Source: Archangium sp. (GTDB taxonomy: Bacteria > Myxococcota > Myxococcia > Myxococcales > Myxococcaceae). From it: DNA of 16,360 nucleotides. The notes below the pieces were generated by a model. That model did not search any database and had not been told where the DNA came from. It was given only the letters and a program-made list of their open reading frames with translations. Every line of letters starts with the position of its first letter. Positions within the stretch are counted from its first letter, which is position 1. Of the stretch, positions 6,687 to 16,157 are shown one piece after another. The position numbers and the translations under genes were made by a program. The stretch is from positions 1-16,360 of the forward strand of contig JAEUJR010000750.1 of assembly GCA_016793585.1 (NCBI GenBank), in the 5' to 3' direction.

Positions 6687-7238
6687 TCACCAACGCACGG
6701 GGAACATGAAGCGCCGATCGGAGAGGATCTGAAACGCCCCGAAGTGCAGCGTCTTGCCCGTCAGCTCTTCTCCGAACCGCATCGCGCCGCGCCAGCCGAA
6801 CTCGATGACGTCGGTGCGCACCATCGCGCGGGGGTACTCGAAGGTGACGGAGCCCACCTGGGCTCCCTGCGGCGCCCACGTGACGTGCACGTTGCGGGTG
6901 GCGACCTTGATGGCGTCGTCGAGGCGCGCCAGCACGGTGGCCGGCGAACTGCCCCCGAGCGCCAGCGCGACCTTCACCAGCGGGCGAACGATCGGCCCGA
7001 ACGACTGCCTGGTGAGCGCGAGGTTGAGCGCCTCGAGCTTCGGGGCTCCGCACGTGTCGATGATGGCGCCCCACGTCTCGACCGCCAGGGCGCCCGGGTG
7101 CCATCGCTGCGCGTGCGGCATCTCGAGCACCGCGCGGGTCTGTGGCGAGACACGCTCCAGCACCTTCGTCGCCGAGCCATCGGCCTGCAGCGCCTTCACC
7201 AATGCAGCGAGGTTCATCGCGCTGACCTCGAAGTCCAT
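6687..7238 (-). CDS. Uncharacterised small protein, possibly myxobacterial DUF2378-like
   Basis: A 183-residue protein starting at ATG 7238 (MDFEVSAMNL); an inner Met follows at residue 8. The frame is open further upstream, but that part lies within the divergent ABC ATPase gene and has a poor composition. There is no signal peptide or membrane segment. The sequence is helical in the first ~115 residues (ALVKALQADGS, WHPGALAVETWGAIIDTCG, IVRPLVKVALALGG) and beta-rich at the end (VHVTWAPQG, VGSVTFEYP, TLHFGAFQI). This helix-then-strand layout, with a W-H/Y-P motif, recalls the myxobacterial paralogous family DUF2378/TIGR02265, but the match is by general pattern only and no motif proves it. 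It may be co-transcribed with the downstream lipoprotein gene. No function can be given. Confidence 0.65.
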   Translation of the reverse strand: MDFEVSAMNLAALVKALQADGSATKVLERVSPQTRAVLEMPHAQRWHPGALAVETWGAIIDTCGAPKLEALNLALTRQSFGPIVRPLVKVALALGGSSPATVLARLDDAIKVATRNVHVTWAPQGAQVGSVTFEYPRAMVRTDVIEFGWRGAMRFGEELTGKTLHFGAFQILSDRRFMFPVRW

Positions 7239-7266
7239 GGCCTTGGAGTCTACATTGCGCGCCGTC

Positions 7267-7947
7267 GTGTCGGCGGCTCTCGAACAGACTGCAGTACCGC
7301 TCTCGTGCGAGGCGCTGTGCGTTCGGTTCGGCCGCGTCGACGCGCTCCTCGACGTCACCGTCACCATCGCGCCCGGCGAGCGGGTGCTGGTGACGGGTCA
7401 AGCCGCGAGCGGAAAGACGACCTGGCTCAAGTGCCTGGCCGGGCTGCAGCCGCCCACCTCGGGCCACGTGCGGTGGGGCGCCGATGACGTCGCGAGCCTG
7501 ACGCTCGAGGAGCGGCGACGCCGCCAACGTTCGTTCGGCATGGTGTTTCAGAGCGACGCGCTGTTCGACTCGATGACGGTGCTCGACAACGTGATGCTGC
7601 CGCTGACGAAGCGACAGGTGCCCCACGATGAAGCCATGGAGCGCGCCCGAGCGGTGCTGGAGCGGGTCGGGCTCGCGGCGGCCCACGGTAAGCGGCCGGA
7701 AGAGCTCTCGGGCGGCATGAAGAAGCGCGTCGGGGTCGCCCGCGCGATCGTGGCGCAACCGTCGATTCTGCTCGCCGACGATCCCTTCGCGGGGCTCGAC
7801 CCTTCGACCGAGCGATCGATCGCCGAGCTGCTGCTCGAGGTCTCACGCGGGCGAACGCTGGTCACAGCGCTGCCAGATCCCGTGGCGTCGTTGCCGCTCG
7901 CTCGGGTGCTGCGCTTCGAACAGGGCCGGCTGGGGAGCGTCGCGTGA
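7267..7947 (+). CDS. MlaF-like ABC transporter ATPase 1 (degenerate catalytic residues, intact signature)
   Basis: A 226-residue ATPase, first gene of an Mla/MCE-type lipid transport operon. It has Walker A GQAASGKT (44-51), Q-loop Gln in VFQSD (Q95), and a perfect signature LSGGMKKR (147-154). The Walker B region reads ILLADDPFAGLD, with Asp (D172) in place of the catalytic Glu, and the switch-His position in LVTALPD is Ala or Leu. It therefore probably binds ATP but hydrolyses it poorly alone, while supplying a good signature motif to a partner. The partner is probably ATPase 2 (9455-10132), which has the opposite defects. I prefer GTG 7267 because the ATP-binding fold begins soon after; the in-frame ATG 7237 would overlap the divergent gene's start codon. 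Its stop overlaps the permease start as GTGA. Confidence 0.85.
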   Translation: MSAALEQTAVPLSCEALCVRFGRVDALLDVTVTIAPGERVLVTGQAASGKTTWLKCLAGLQPPTSGHVRWGADDVASLTLEERRRRQRSFGMVFQSDALFDSMTVLDNVMLPLTKRQVPHDEAMERARAVLERVGLAAAHGKRPEELSGGMKKRVGVARAIVAQPSILLADDPFAGLDPSTERSIAELLLEVSRGRTLVTALPDPVASLPLARVLRFEQGRLGSVA

Positions 7948-8711
7948 TTCGCACCATCGGCGCCTTCGCGCTGGCAATCGCCCGCTTGACGGGGGCCCTC
8001 GCGCTCGTGCTCGCGCGCACGACGCTGAACCTGCCCCGGCTCGATCGCCGCGAGCTCTTCCGCAGCATCGTGTTGTTCGGCTATCGCTCGCTTCCCCTCG
8101 CGCTGATGGCCGCGATGCTGATCGGCTCGACGGTCGTGCTGCAGGCGGGGGTCTATGCCGTGAAGTTCGGCGCGCGGCTCTACACGGGCTGGGCGGCGGG
8201 CTACGCGCTGACGCGGGAGTTCGGGCCGCTGCTGCTCGGGCTGGTGATGGCCGCACGCATCGGCGCGCGCAACGCGGCAGAGCTGGCCCTGCTGAACGTG
8301 AACGGGCAGATCGAAGGGCTGCGCGGTATCTCGCTCGATCCGTTCCGCATTCTCGTGGCGCCGCGGGTCGTCGGCAGCGCGGTCGCGATCACCTGCCTGG
8401 GCAGCGTGACCTTCCTCGTCGCCGTCTGCTTCGAGGCGGTCTCGTCGTACTTCTCGCTGGGGCTTCCGCTGCGCGTCTTCTTCGACTCGTACCAGGACAT
8501 GTTGCGCGTCGGCGATCTGGTCGGCGGGCTCGCGAAGACGCTGGCGTTCGGGCTCGCCATCGCGCTGGTGTCGACGGTGGCCGGGCTCCGCGCGAAGGGC
8601 GGCGCGGTCGGCGTGGGGCAGGCCGCGGCGTCGGCGGTCGTGTTGAGCTGCGCGGCGATCTTCTCGCTCGATCTGCTCCTCACCCCGTTCCTCACGAGGG
8701 TCTTCGGGTGA
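7944..8711 (+). CDS. MlaE-family permease 1
   Basis: A 255-residue integral inner-membrane protein starting at GTG 7944 (four-base overlap with ATPase 1). It has the MlaE layout: an N-terminal amphipathic/membrane helix, then helices near 50-75, 90-105, 142-170, 192-212 and 228-250. The family coupling-helix region is clear: TREFGPLLLGLVMAARIGARNAAELALLNVNGQIEGL (quoted here in spirit; core EFGPLL, ARIGARNAAE and NGQIEGL at ~92-126), followed by DPFRILVAPR. MlaE proteins form the lipid-conducting membrane core of MCE-linked ABC transporters. A second, divergent MlaE gene follows immediately, so the membrane core is probably a heterodimer rather than the usual homodimer. Confidence 0.9.
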   Translation: MIRTIGAFALAIARLTGALALVLARTTLNLPRLDRRELFRSIVLFGYRSLPLALMAAMLIGSTVVLQAGVYAVKFGARLYTGWAAGYALTREFGPLLLGLVMAARIGARNAAELALLNVNGQIEGLRGISLDPFRILVAPRVVGSAVAITCLGSVTFLVAVCFEAVSSYFSLGLPLRVFFDSYQDMLRVGDLVGGLAKTLAFGLAIALVSTVAGLRAKGGAVGVGQAAASAVVLSCAAIFSLDLLLTPFLTRVFG

Positions 8712-9454
8712 ACGCGCTCCTTCGCATCTTCGGCGCCCCGGCGATCCTCTTCGCCCGCACGCTCTCGGCCATTCGCCGGCGCGGCGTCGATCGGCGCGCG
8801 ACCGCAGTGCAGCTGGTGGAGATCGGCTCGAACTCGTCGTTGCTGATCATCTCGGGTCTCGCCTTCTTCGGCGCGGTGATGGTGACGATCGCCTGGGCAC
8901 AGACGCGCAAGTACACCGGCAACATCACCGTCGTCGGGCCTGCGTACTTCGAGCTGATGTTGCGGGAGTTCGCGCCGTTGCTCGTCGCCGTTCTCGCCGC
9001 CTCGCGCGTCGGAGCCTCGACCAGCGCCGAGATCGCCGCGATGTCGGTGAACGAGCAGATCGAAGCGCTCGAGCTCTGCGCCGCCGATCCCATCGCCGAG
9101 CTGGTGACGCCCCGGCTCATCGCGTCGCTGATCGCCCTGCCTTCGCTGATGGTGATCGGAACGGTGGCGGCTGCGGCCTCAGCGAGGCTGGTCGTGACGA
9201 TCGCCTTCGGGGCCGATGGCAGCGCGTTCACCGACGCCCGCTTCGTCGATGCCACCGACATTCTGTGCGCGTTGGTGAAGGCCCTGTTCTGCGGTGCCTT
9301 CATTCCACTCGCGGCGGCCGCACGTGGGCTCAAGGCGAAGGGCGGCGCGCCCGCAGTCGGGGAGGCGGTCACGGCCGCCGTCGTCGACGCCTCCATGGGC
9401 TGTCTGCTGATCGACTTCGTGGTGGCGGCGGCCTTCCTGCTGATTGGAGTGTGA
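8708..9454 (+). CDS. MlaE-family permease 2
   Basis: A 248-residue inner-membrane protein starting at GTG 8708, with a GTGA overlap with permease 1. It carries the MlaE signature REFAPLLVAVLAASRVGAS, then AEIAAMSVNEQIEALELC and DPIAELVTPR, the expected coupling-helix segment contacting the ATPase. Predicted membrane helices lie near 48-65, 92-108, 138-165, 190-212 and 222-246. It keeps only the family framework in common with permease 1, so the two are old paralogues and likely the halves of a heterodimeric channel. ATPase 2 begins directly after the stop codon. Confidence 0.9.
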   Translation: MNALLRIFGAPAILFARTLSAIRRRGVDRRATAVQLVEIGSNSSLLIISGLAFFGAVMVTIAWAQTRKYTGNITVVGPAYFELMLREFAPLLVAVLAASRVGASTSAEIAAMSVNEQIEALELCAADPIAELVTPRLIASLIALPSLMVIGTVAAAASARLVVTIAFGADGSAFTDARFVDATDILCALVKALFCGAFIPLAAAARGLKAKGGAPAVGEAVTAAVVDASMGCLLIDFVVAAAFLLIGV

Positions 9455-10132
9455 GTGGAGACGCTCGAGCTCACAGGCATCGTGAAGCGCTTCGGCGAAG
9501 TCACCGTGCTCGACGGCCTGTCGGTCTCGATTCCGCTCACCGGCCTCACGTTCATCGTCGGCAAGAGCGGCTCGGGGAAGAGCGTGCTGTGCCGGCTGGC
9601 GGTGGGGCTGCTCAAGCCCGACGCGGGCGCGGTGTCGTTGCTCGGCAGGCGCGTCGACACGATGCCCGAGCGCCAGCTGTCGGGGCTGCGGGCCAGGGTG
9701 CCGTACCTGGTTCAAGGCCCTGCCCTGCTCGACTGGCTCACGCTCGAGGCGAACGTGGCGCTCGCGGCGAAGGAGCTGCCGAACGACGGCCGCATCGATC
9801 GCGCGATCGAGCGCATGGGGCTCTCCGCGCTCAGAGATCGCTATCCTCCGCAGGTGGGGCCCGGCATTCGGAAGCGCACCGCCATCGCCCGCGCGCTGGT
9901 GCTCGAGCCCGTGTGTCTCTTGCTCGACGAACCGACGACGGGGCTCGATCAGGTCGCGGCCAATCAGGTGAACGAGGCGCTCGAGGCCGTGCGCGACGCG
10001 GGGCTGGGCGCCATGGTCGTCTCCCACGACTACGCCGCGCTCGAACGGCTGGCCGATCGAGTGGTCGAGGTGCGTCAGGGTGTCATCGGCTACCAGGGTC
10101 AAAAAGCAGGCTTTCTCGAAGGGCCGAAGTAA
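9455..10132 (+). CDS. MlaF-like ABC transporter ATPase 2 (intact catalytic residues, degenerate signature)
   Basis: A 225-residue ATPase starting at GTG 9455, immediately after the permease 2 stop. It has Walker A GKSGSGKS (36-43), Q-loop Gln in LVQGP (Q87), Walker B VCLLLDEP with catalytic Glu (E159), and switch His in VVSHD (H191). The ABC signature is degenerate: VGPGIRKR (134-141) replaces LSGGxxxR. ATPase 1 has the reverse pattern. In a head-to-tail dimer, this protein's Walker A/B and His would face ATPase 1's intact LSGG, making one canonical site, while the other site would be crippled in both halves. It powers lipid movement through the MlaE-type permeases; direction and lipid are unknown. 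Confidence 0.9.
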   Translation: METLELTGIVKRFGEVTVLDGLSVSIPLTGLTFIVGKSGSGKSVLCRLAVGLLKPDAGAVSLLGRRVDTMPERQLSGLRARVPYLVQGPALLDWLTLEANVALAAKELPNDGRIDRAIERMGLSALRDRYPPQVGPGIRKRTAIARALVLEPVCLLLDEPTTGLDQVAANQVNEALEAVRDAGLGAMVVSHDYAALERLADRVVEVRQGVIGYQGQKAGFLEGPK

Positions 10133-10145
10133 GCGCTGAGGGCGT

Positions 10146-11156
10146 ATGGACGAGTCACGTCTCGAGCTGAAGGTGGGCGCGCTGCTGCTGGCCGCCGTCG
10201 TGGGAACGCTGGGGCTGCTCTACTCGATGGGCGAGCTCTCGTTCTCGAGCGGCCGCAACGTCACCATCGACTTCTCGCACACCGGCAACGTCGTGAAGGG
10301 CGCTCCCGTGAAGCTGGGGGGCGTGGTGGTGGGCCGCGTCGACGCGATCGAGCTGCTCGCCGATCGGCGCGACGACCATGGCGACCCGATGCCGGTGAAA
10401 ATGACCGTGAGCATCTCGGAGGCGACCGAGAAGGCGCTGCGCACCGACTGTGCCATCACCATCTCGAGCCAGGGCCCGCTGGGTGAGCCGTACCTGGAGA
10501 TCTGGCCCGGCAGCAATCCGCAGCCGCACGTCGCGTCCGTTCCGATTCGTGGCGTCGACGCGCCCCGCATCGACATCGTCTCGAACCGCCTCGCCAAGTT
10601 CCTCGACTCGGCGTCGAAGGTGCTCGAGAGCGACCCCGAAGCCGTGTCGAAGCTGGTGACCGGCTTCGGTGGGCTCACCACGACGGTCGACGGCGTGCTC
10701 ACCGAGAACCGCACGCAGATCAAAGATCTCGCGCAGGAGCTCGCGGTGGCCGCGAAGGATCTGAGGGTGCTCGCCGCGATCGCCCGCAAAGAGATGGAGC
10801 CCGGTGGCCGCACCACGATGATGCTCGACGACGCCGCCAGCGCAGCCCGCGTCGCGAAGAACGATCTGCCCGACCTCTCGAAGAAGGCCTCGACCGCGCT
10901 CGGAGGCATCGCGGCGGTGTCGGGTCAGTTCACCGAAGAAGACGGCAAGCGGCTCAAGGACATGATCGTGAAGTACCAGGCGGCCGGAGAGAAGGTCGAC
11001 GTGCTCGCGGGCCGCGCAGACAAGCTGCTCTCGAAGCTCGAGGCCGGTGACGGAACGCTCGGGGCGCTGATGAAAGACAAGCAGGCCTACGACGATCTCA
11101 AGTCGCTGCTCGCCGACCTGCGGAAGAACCCGTGGAAGATGCTCTGGAAGGACTGA
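10146..11156 (+). CDS. MCE-domain (MlaD-like) lipid-binding protein
   Basis: A 336-residue protein starting at ATG 10146, preceded by CTGAGGG at suitable spacing. One N-terminal membrane helix (~9-27) anchors it in the inner membrane. The MCE domain follows (~37-130), with the typical VTIDFSHTGNVVKGAPVKLG and VVVGRVDAIEL near its start and ISSQGPLGEPYLEIWPG near its end. From ~145 the chain is helical and polar, with heptad-like stretches, suitable for a periplasmic oligomeric tube or needle; it is longer than E. coli MlaD (about 183 residues). It is the last gene of the five-gene operon and the probable substrate-handling part. As the only MCE gene here, it presumably forms a homohexamer. 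No lipoprotein or MlaC-like carrier is nearby. Confidence 0.9.
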   Translation: MDESRLELKVGALLLAAVVGTLGLLYSMGELSFSSGRNVTIDFSHTGNVVKGAPVKLGGVVVGRVDAIELLADRRDDHGDPMPVKMTVSISEATEKALRTDCAITISSQGPLGEPYLEIWPGSNPQPHVASVPIRGVDAPRIDIVSNRLAKFLDSASKVLESDPEAVSKLVTGFGGLTTTVDGVLTENRTQIKDLAQELAVAAKDLRVLAAIARKEMEPGGRTTMMLDDAASAARVAKNDLPDLSKKASTALGGIAAVSGQFTEEDGKRLKDMIVKYQAAGEKVDVLAGRADKLLSKLEAGDGTLGALMKDKQAYDDLKSLLADLRKNPWKMLWKD

Positions 11157-11171
11157 GGTACAGTCTTCCGG

Positions 11172-13172
11172 GTGCGCCTCCCGTTCCTGCTGGTGGCCCT
11201 GTGCCTGGGCTGCGGTGTGGTCGAGCAGCAAGCAGCGTCGCAGCAGCGCGCTCCGCTCGTCGGAGCCAACGTCGATGACGGCGGCTTTCGCGACGTCGTC
11301 ATGCTGCGCGCGGTCTTCACCAACGATGCGGGCCTGACGCAGGGCTTCGCGTGCACGGGCACCGTCATCACGCCCACCGTGGTGCTCACCGCCGCGCACT
11401 GCCTCAACGAGAACGGCGGGCCTGCGGGCTACGCGCTCACGGGCGTCTTCTTTCACGACTTCGACGTCGCTCCGCCGACGAACAGCGCGCTCTGGGTGCC
11501 CGTCACGAGCTGGCGTCGACACCCGAGCTGGAGCGCCGGTTCGCCCATGAACACCGACCTCGGGCTCGTGCAGCTGCCCGGGCCGATCGCTGGTGTCACC
11601 CCGTCGCCGTACCTGAATCGCGCCCTCGTCGCGGCCGACGTCGGCCCGCCGATGAAGGTCGTCGGCTACGGCATCACGTCGAGCGGAGGTTCGGGTGCAG
11701 GCACCCGCCGACACGTGACGCTGCCGCTGCGGGGGCTGACGACGCAGCACATTCAATTGGGGAACATGTCGACCGCGGGCATCTGCAACGGCGACTCCGG
11801 CGGGCCTTCGTTTCTCACCGCGCGTGATGGCGTGCGGCGGGTGGCGGGCGTGCACTCGTGGACGCAGCCCGCAGGCAACTGCATGGACGGGCTCGACACG
11901 CGCGTCGATCTCTACGGCCCGTTCATTCGGCAGTTCATCACCGACAACGGAGGAGCGACCTGCGTCGAAGACGGGCTCTGCGCGAGCGGCTGTGCGACGC
12001 CCGATCCCGACTGTGTGTGCGGCGCCGATGGAACGTGCAACGGCCAGTGCCAGAACTTGTTGACCGACCCCGACTGCCCGGCCGAGTGCGCGGCTGATGG
12101 GCTCTGCTCGACGCTTGCCTGTCCTCGCCTCGACCCTGACTGCACCGCCGAGCTCGCCACCTGTACACAGGACACGCAGTGTCAGTACCGAACGTGTGCA
12201 ACCGACCCGCAACGTCCGAGCAAATACTGCTCGAGACCGTGCACCGCGACGTGTCCGACTGGCACGAGCTGTGTGGGCTCGGTGTGTCTGCAACCGCAGC
12301 TGCCGACCGCGATGGAAGGACAAGCCTGCACGCCGAACGCGATCTTCTGTCTGTCGAACACCATCTGCGCCTCTGCGACAGGAGCGCCGCCCGCCTGCCG
12401 CCGTACGTGCATGACTGATGTGCAGTGCGCGACGACGGATGAATGCGTTCCAGGGCAAGGCGCGCCGCGCGTGTGCGTGAGGAAGCCTCCGGAAGCGATG
12501 CCTGGTGAGATGTGCATGGTGGGCGTCACGCGCTGTCTTGGTGGAACGACCTGCACGGGGCTTCCGGGTGGACCGACGACCTGCCGACTCACCTGCACCA
12601 CCGACGCGAACTGCGCGATGAGCGACGAGTGCGTCGATGGCGTGAACTCGGTTCGGCTCTGCGTTCCGCGCGCGCCACCGGTGATGGTGGGCCAGCCCTG
12701 CACGCCGGGAGTTTCGCGCTGTGTCGCGCCAACCGCATGCACCGCGCTGATGGGACGACCGACGACGTGCCGCGCCACGTGCCTCACGAACGCGCAGTGT
12801 GCCGCGACCGACGAGTGCGTTGCCGCTCAGGGAAACCTCCGGGTGTGCGAGCCAAAGCCGCCCGAAGCGGTGCTCGGTGGAGCATGCACCATCGGCCTCA
12901 CCCGGTGTCTGGGAGCGACGACCTGCACTGGCGTTCCCGGAGCACCGACGACCTGCCTCGAGACGTGTGAGATCGAGTCAGACTGCCCGGCAGATTCCTT
13001 CTGCGGGCGTGGCCAGAACGACGCCGGTGTCTGTCAGAAGCAGCCGGTGTTCATCGAGCCGGTTCCGATGACGCAGCCCGCGGCTCCGAAGACTGGCTGT
13101 TCGGCGACGACCGGCCTCGAGCTGGGCCTTGCTGCGTTGTTCCTCACGATGCGACGCTTCCGTTCACGATGA
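11172..13172 (+). CDS. Trypsin-like (S1) serine protease with Cys-rich repeats and MYXO-CTERM tail
   Basis: A 666-residue secreted protein starting at GTG 11172. The N-terminus MRLPFLLVALCLGCGVVEQQ is a signal peptide with a possible, imperfect lipobox ending at C14. The S1 domain spans ~28-256 with the catalytic triad H76 (LTAAHC), D129 (MNTDLGLVQL) and S209 (CNGDSGGPS). A Cys-rich region follows (~264-375: short CxxDGxC-type units with DPDC), then four tandem 62-residue repeats (~383-626), each with about eight cysteines, likely disulfide-bonded stalk modules. The tail TGCSATTG, a hydrophobic stretch and RRFRSR (641-666) matches the MYXO-CTERM sorting signal, processed at the Cys by myxosortase for surface display. 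No substrate is evident. It follows the MCE gene by 15 bases; this may be chance adjacency. Confidence 0.9.
   Translation: MRLPFLLVALCLGCGVVEQQAASQQRAPLVGANVDDGGFRDVVMLRAVFTNDAGLTQGFACTGTVITPTVVLTAAHCLNENGGPAGYALTGVFFHDFDVAPPTNSALWVPVTSWRRHPSWSAGSPMNTDLGLVQLPGPIAGVTPSPYLNRALVAADVGPPMKVVGYGITSSGGSGAGTRRHVTLPLRGLTTQHIQLGNMSTAGICNGDSGGPSFLTARDGVRRVAGVHSWTQPAGNCMDGLDTRVDLYGPFIRQFITDNGGATCVEDGLCASGCATPDPDCVCGADGTCNGQCQNLLTDPDCPAECAADGLCSTLACPRLDPDCTAELATCTQDTQCQYRTCATDPQRPSKYCSRPCTATCPTGTSCVGSVCLQPQLPTAMEGQACTPNAIFCLSNTICASATGAPPACRRTCMTDVQCATTDECVPGQGAPRVCVRKPPEAMPGEMCMVGVTRCLGGTTCTGLPGGPTTCRLTCTTDANCAMSDECVDGVNSVRLCVPRAPPVMVGQPCTPGVSRCVAPTACTALMGRPTTCRATCLTNAQCAATDECVAAQGNLRVCEPKPPEAVLGGACTIGLTRCLGATTCTGVPGAPTTCLETCEIESDCPADSFCGRGQNDAGVCQKQPVFIEPVPMTQPAAPKTGCSATTGLELGLAALFLTMRRFRSR
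12318..13049 (+). repeat. Four tandem 62-residue (186-bp) Cys-rich repeats in the protease
   Basis: The units begin at residues 383 (GQACTP), 445 (GEMCMV), 507 (GQPCTP) and 569 (GGACTI), giving three exact 62-residue periods and a shorter fourth. Each unit follows GxxC...RC/FC...TxC...TTC/AC...xC...C...DEC...VC, with linkers such as KPPEAMP, RAPPVMV and KPPEAVL. The last unit loses the DEC pattern (ADSFCG). Confidence 0.85.
13092..13169 (+). other. MYXO-CTERM sorting signal coding segment
   Basis: It encodes TGCSATTG, then GLELGLAALFLTM, then the basic end RRFRSR: the tripartite Cys motif, membrane helix and Arg-rich tail of MYXO-CTERM proteins, targets of myxosortase. This is the clearest taxonomic marker in the window. 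Confidence 0.8.
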
Positions 13173-13225
13173 CGCAGCGCGCCCGCCTCCTCGTGAGTGT
13201 CAGACCCGCGCGGCATGTGCGGCCG

Positions 13226-13549
13226 ATGACCAACAAAACCGAGACGGACATTCCGACGCTGCAGCTCCGAGTGCTGGAGAAGATACAGGCCGAGCTGAGC
13301 CGGCTGAATGAGAAGCGTGACGAGACCAACAAGCGCCTCGACGAGACGAACGAGCGCATGCACGAGGGCTTCACGCGCCTTCGCACCGAAGTCGTTCAGC
13401 TGCGCAAAGACGTCGACGACGGCATCACTTCACTCAGCGAAGAAATGAACGTCGGCTTCACCGCGTTCCGCCAACAGAACGATCGTCGCGCCCTCGATCA
13501 CGAGCGCCGCATCAGGGCCATCGAGCGCCAGCTCGCCCGCCGCCACTGA
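13226..13549 (+). CDS. Small coiled-coil protein, function unknown
   Basis: A 107-residue protein from ATG 13226 (MTNKTETDIP). An in-frame ATG at 13169, overlapping the protease stop as ATGA, would add 19 Arg-rich residues; I prefer the inner start because the coiled-coil protein proper begins there, but the outer start cannot be excluded. Nearly the whole chain is a charged helix with heptad spacing (LRVLEKIQAELSRLNEKRDE, RLDETNERMHEGFTRL, LRKDVDDGITSLSEEM). There is no signal peptide, membrane segment or Cys. Its composition suggests a long dimeric or trimeric coiled coil, possibly a scaffold or adaptor. I do not recognise the family. It lies immediately after the protease gene. Confidence 0.65.
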   Translation: MTNKTETDIPTLQLRVLEKIQAELSRLNEKRDETNKRLDETNERMHEGFTRLRTEVVQLRKDVDDGITSLSEEMNVGFTAFRQQNDRRALDHERRIRAIERQLARRH

Positions 13550-13556
13550 GCAGCAC

Positions 13557-13576
13557 TGGAGCACTGCACCGCTCCA
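13557..13576 (+). terminator. Weak hairpin after the coiled-coil gene
   Basis: TGGAGC (13557-13562) and GCTCCA (13571-13576) can form a 6-bp stem with an 8-base loop, eight bases after the stop at 13549. There is no T-run, so a Rho-independent terminator is doubtful. Confidence 0.2.
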
Positions 13577-13626
13577 CCGTGGGGCAGCACACATCGCCTC
13601 CATCGACGATCCGGGAACTTCGCGGC

Positions 13627-13642
13627 TGGCATCACGCCTGCT
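13627..13642 (+). promoter_or_regulatory. Sigma-54 (-24/-12) promoter for the MBL hydrolase / sigma-54 activator genes
   Basis: TGGCATCACGCCTGCT matches the sigma-54 consensus TGGCACG-N4-TTGCW in the invariant GG and GC with exactly ten bases between them, plus TGGCA and TGCT. Transcription would start near 13653, about 43 bases before ATG 13696. The second gene of the likely operon encodes a sigma-54 activator, so autoregulation is plausible. This is inferred from sequence alone. Confidence 0.55.
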
Positions 13643-13695
13643 GAGGCTCCCCTCACCTGCGGCATCTTCGTCACAGGGCACCAGGGAGCTCACCG

Positions 13696-14523
13696 ATGGA
13701 AGTTCGATTCTGGGGTGTTCGTGGCAGCGTGGCGTCTTCTGGTTCAAACGTCGCGCGCATCGGTGGCAACACGTCGTGCCTCGAAGTCGTGAGCCAGGGG
13801 CATCGGCTGATTCTCGACGCGGGTACCGGCATTCGTGGGCTCGGCGAGACGTTGCTGGCGCAGCAGCCCGTGAAGGCGACGATGCTCTTCTCGCACCTGC
13901 ACTGGGACCATGTTCAGGGCTTCCCCTTCTTCACGCCGGCGTACCTGCCCAACTCCGAGTTCGTCATGTACGGCCCCGGCGCCGACGGCGAGCAGCAGCT
14001 GCGCTCGGTGCTCTCGAAGCAGATGGAGCCGCCGAACTTCCCCGTTCCCCTCTCGGCCATGCGCGCGAAGATGGACTTCCGCTCTGCCGTGAACGGCCAG
14101 GTGATCGAGACCGGCCCCTTCCGCGTGACGCCAGTCGAGCTGCCGCACCCGCAGGGCTGCATCGGCTACCACATCGAGGCCGAAGGAAAGCGCTTTGCCT
14201 ACTGCACCGACGTCGAGCTCACCCTCGACGGCTTGAAGCGCGAGCTCGGCAGCGTCATCGAAGGCGTCGATGCCCTGGTGCTCGACGCGCAGTACACGCC
14301 CGACGAATACGACGGAAAAGTCGGGCCGCCGAAGAAGGGCTGGGGCCACTCGACGATGATCGAGGCCGCGCGCATCGCGAAGGCCACCGACGCACACCGG
14401 CTCTTCCTCTTCCACCACGACCCCTCGCACACCGACGACCAGGTCGAGACGATGGCTGAGCAGGCCCGGCAGATCTTCTCGCTCGCCGAGCCCGCGCGTG
14501 AAGGCAAGCGCATCACCCTCTGA
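13696..14523 (+). CDS. Metallo-beta-lactamase-fold hydrolase, possible phosphodiesterase
   Basis: A 275-residue cytoplasmic protein with ATG 13696 preceded by GGGAG at good spacing. The N-terminus MEVRFWGVRGSVASSG is typical of the PhnP/cyclic-nucleotide-phosphodiesterase-like branch of the MBL fold. Metal ligands are visible: HLHWDH (H67, H69, D71, H72), H151 in ELPHPQG, D172 in CTDVEL, and a C-terminal His in FHHDPSH (H240/H241). H218 in GWGHST is another conserved-looking His. The full set predicts an active two-metal (Zn, Mn or Fe) hydrolase, probably of a phosphodiester. The substrate cannot be read from sequence. It lies 19 bases ahead of the GAF-AAA+-Fis activator and probably shares its sigma-54 promoter; it might control the level of a ligand sensed by that activator. 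Confidence 0.85.
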   Translation: MEVRFWGVRGSVASSGSNVARIGGNTSCLEVVSQGHRLILDAGTGIRGLGETLLAQQPVKATMLFSHLHWDHVQGFPFFTPAYLPNSEFVMYGPGADGEQQLRSVLSKQMEPPNFPVPLSAMRAKMDFRSAVNGQVIETGPFRVTPVELPHPQGCIGYHIEAEGKRFAYCTDVELTLDGLKRELGSVIEGVDALVLDAQYTPDEYDGKVGPPKKGWGHSTMIEAARIAKATDAHRLFLFHHDPSHTDDQVETMAEQARQIFSLAEPAREGKRITL

Positions 14524-14542
14524 CGAAGGGAGAGCCCCACGA

Positions 14543-16120
<1,578 letters not shown>

Positions 16121-16157
16121 CTGGAATCGCGCCACCCGGTTCTGGCATCACAGCGCC

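Noticed and set aside
10155..12458. Long minus-strand open frame (767 codons) opposite the MCE and protease genes
   Set aside because: It has a low-complexity Arg/Ala/His composition and crosses two well-supported genes on the other strand.
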